A DNA stretch of 64,000 nt. It comes from Streptomyces sp. NBC_00461 (GTDB taxonomy: Bacteria; Actinomycetota; Actinomycetes; Streptomycetales; Streptomycetaceae). The stretch lies in contig NZ_CP107902.1 in assembly GCF_036013935.1 (NCBI RefSeq), positions 8,651,001 through 8,715,000 on the forward strand, in the 5' to 3' direction. The notes beneath the pieces were generated by a model. It saw only the letters and a program-made list of their open reading frames with translations. It ran no database searches and was not told where the DNA came from. Each line of letters opens with the position of its first letter. Position 1 is the stretch's first letter. Shown one piece after another: positions 62,528-64,000 of the stretch. The position numbers were made by a program, and so were the translations under genes.

Positions 62528-63010
62528 ATGCAGATCAGAGAAGCCGCGTCCGACGACTGGCCGCGGATCTGGCCTTTCTGGCACCGCGTCGTCGCCTCCG
62601 GCGAGACGTACACCTGGGACCCGGACACCTCCGAGGAGGCTGCCCGGGTCCTTTGGATGAATCCGGCCAAACGCGTCTACGTCGTCGAGGACGACACCCG
62701 CGCGATCGTCGCCTCGGCCTACGTCACCCCCAACTACGGAGGCCCCGCGGCCCGCGTCGCCAACGCCGGCTTCATGGTCGACCCCGACCGGGCCGGCCGC
62801 GGCATCGGCCGCGCCCTCGCCGAGCATGTCCTGACCGCCGCCAAGGCCGACGGATACGACGCGATGGTCTTCAACGCCGTTGTCGAGACCAACCCCGCCG
62901 TCCGGCTGTGGACGTCGCTGGGCTTCACGATCCTGGGCACGGTGCCGGACGCGTTCGAGCATCCGCGGCACGGCCGGGTGGGGCTGCACATCATGTACCG
63001 GGCGCTCTGA
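62528..63010 (+). CDS. GNAT-family N-acetyltransferase (160 aa)
   Basis: Complete GNAT fold: the acetyl-CoA loop is VDPDRAGRGIGRALAEHVL (motif A, R/QxxGxG/A) and motif B is MVFNAVVETNPAVRLWTSLGFTILG. It resembles phosphinothricin/L-amino acid N-acyltransferases by its IREAASDDWPRIWPFW start. ATG 62528 has no evident ribosome site and lies 56 nt after the small gene, so a separate or leaderless start is possible. Confidence 0.85.
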   Translation: MQIREAASDDWPRIWPFWHRVVASGETYTWDPDTSEEAARVLWMNPAKRVYVVEDDTRAIVASAYVTPNYGGPAARVANAGFMVDPDRAGRGIGRALAEHVLTAAKADGYDAMVFNAVVETNPAVRLWTSLGFTILGTVPDAFEHPRHGRVGLHIMYRAL

Positions 63011-63090
63011 GCGGGCCAAGAGCGCGGCACGCGTGAGCACGACGGTCGGGCCCGGGACGACTCAAAGCCGGTGCACGGATTGAGATCAAG

Positions 63091-64000
63091 CTAGTCCAAC
63101 GGTGCCGTCCGCCGCCACGGATGCAGCTTCTCCAGCTGCTCCGCGAGGTCCAGCAGCAGTGCCTCCGCGCCCGGGCGGCCCACCAGTTGGACGGCGCAGG
63201 GGGCGCCGGACGGCAGGGCGCCGAAGGGGAGGGACAGGGCCGGCCAGCCGGTGAGGTTCCACGGCGGGGTCAGGGGCGAGTACGTGGTGTTGGCGAGGAG
63301 ATTGGGAAGCCAGCCGCGTTCGTGCCAGGCCACGGACTTGGGGGAGCGGCGGGCGAGCGTGGGCGTGAGCAGGACGTCGTACTCGGCGAGGAACGGCTCC
63401 AGGCGGCGGCGCAGTCGGTCCCGGCTTTCGCTGGTGCGGACGCTGCTCACGAAGCGGCGGCCGACGGCGGCGTGCACCCGGGTGCGGCGGGTGAGCAGGC
63501 GCGGGTCCAGGCCCGCCGCGTCCACCGCGGTGCCCGCCGTCCAGTGGGCGAGGGACGTCGTGCTCAGGGAGAGCGGGTAGGGCGGGTCGGCGCGGCGGAC
63601 CTGGTGCCCGGCCTTGATCAGGGCGGCGCCCGCGTCACGGGCCGCGGTCGTGTACGGCTTGGTGATCGTGACGCCGAGCAGGGGGCTGCGCAGCGATACG
63701 GCGATCTTGCGCATGGCGGGCTCGGACGGTCGTACCGCGTCGGTGCCGGCGTCCGCCAGGATCGACAGCATCAGGCGGGCGTCCTCGACCGTGGTGGCGA
63801 GCGGACCGTTCTCGGACATGCCGAACCAGTCGCCCTCGCCGATGCCCGCCGGGACCACGCCGTGGCCCGGCTTGATGGTGACGAGACCGCAGTTGGCGGC
63901 CGGGATGCGCAGCGAGCCCATCCCGTCGTTGCCGAGTGCGATCGGCACCAGCCCCGCGGCGACCGCGGCCGCGCTGCCGCCCGAGGAGCCGCCCGCCGTG
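63091..64000 (-). CDS. Amidase-signature family enzyme, N-terminus off the window
   Basis: The frame enters from the right edge with [20 protein letters not shown], the amidase-signature GGSSGGS that carries the cis-Ser, then [20 protein letters not shown], which contains the nucleophile-loop region. The catalytic Lys lies in the part beyond 64000. The C-terminal [12 protein letters not shown] and [24 protein letters not shown] are typical. About 303 residues are visible. It hydrolyses amides; whether it is a GatA-like or catabolic amidase cannot be told. Confidence 0.85.
   Translation of the reverse strand, partial: TAGGSSGGSAAAVAAGLVPIALGNDGMGSLRIPAANCGLVTIKPGHGVVPAGIGEGDWFGMSENGPLATTVEDARLMLSILADAGTDAVRPSEPAMRKIAVSLRSPLLGVTITKPYTTAARDAGAALIKAGHQVRRADPPYPLSLSTTSLAHWTAGTAVDAAGLDPRLLTRRTRVHAAVGRRFVSSVRTSESRDRLRRRLEPFLAEYDVLLTPTLARRSPKSVAWHERGWLPNLLANTTYSPLTPPWNLTGWPALSLPFGALPSGAPCAVQLVGRPGAEALLLDLAEQLEKLHPWRRTAPLD

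Overview
The window is high-G+C DNA with a strong G/C preference at third codon positions. Its gene families (monomeric NADP isocitrate dehydrogenase, Rpf-like muralytic protein, GlgC beside an actinobacterial GlgA/GlgM, wax-ester synthase/DGAT, LAL and IclR regulators, GH62 with a ricin-type domain) point to a Streptomyces chromosome. No tRNA, rRNA, CRISPR array, insertion sequence or phage module was seen.

Region 1 (1-18706) is the main accessory locus. It is a minus-strand operon for a polyunsaturated-fatty-acid (PUFA) synthase-like iterative polyketide synthase. In transcription order it encodes a free acyl carrier protein, a thioesterase, a PfaA-type protein (KS-AT-three tandem ACPs-KR-DH), a PfaC-type protein (KS-chain length factor-AT-double DH) and a PfaD-type FMN enoyl reductase cut by the window edge. 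An AraC-family gene lies upstream on the same strand, and an IclR-family gene diverges from it. The free ACP and thioesterase are not part of a canonical omega-3 pfa operon, so the product is more likely a released polyunsaturated or otherwise modified fatty chain. Its structure cannot be read from the sequence.

Region 2 (18829-29005) is mostly conserved core. It holds isocitrate dehydrogenase, a secreted M1 peptidase, an MscS channel, a YbhN-like membrane protein, an ABC half-transporter behind a textbook SoxR box, an alpha/beta hydrolase, and an AHSA1-ArsR operon behind a duplicated operator.

Region 3 (29006-42783) is mixed and decaying. A GH62 arabinofuranosidase, a large LAL regulator, an HxlR/hydrolase divergent pair, panD and a racemase-like gene sit among exported or membrane proteins of unknown function. 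Several broken genes are here, including one frameshifted by a clean 10-bp tandem duplication, a beta-lactamase remnant and a broken membrane protein.

Region 4 (42784-64000) carries central carbon and envelope functions: gnd, an Rpf/LysM/M23 wall hydrolase, an EamA transporter, a (2Fe-2S) protein with an AT-rich rare-codon patch, and the glgA(glgM)-glgC pair. A GH2-GH92 glycan-degrading pair follows; its GH2 gene is split by one extra G. After it come a DGAT, two SDR enzymes, an HD-like protein, a MalK/MsiK-type ATPase, a 58-residue conserved-looking peptide, two GNAT enzymes in all (one in region 3), and an amidase cut by the right edge.

Functional calls rest on motifs and family recognition by eye. 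No alignment or database search was run.
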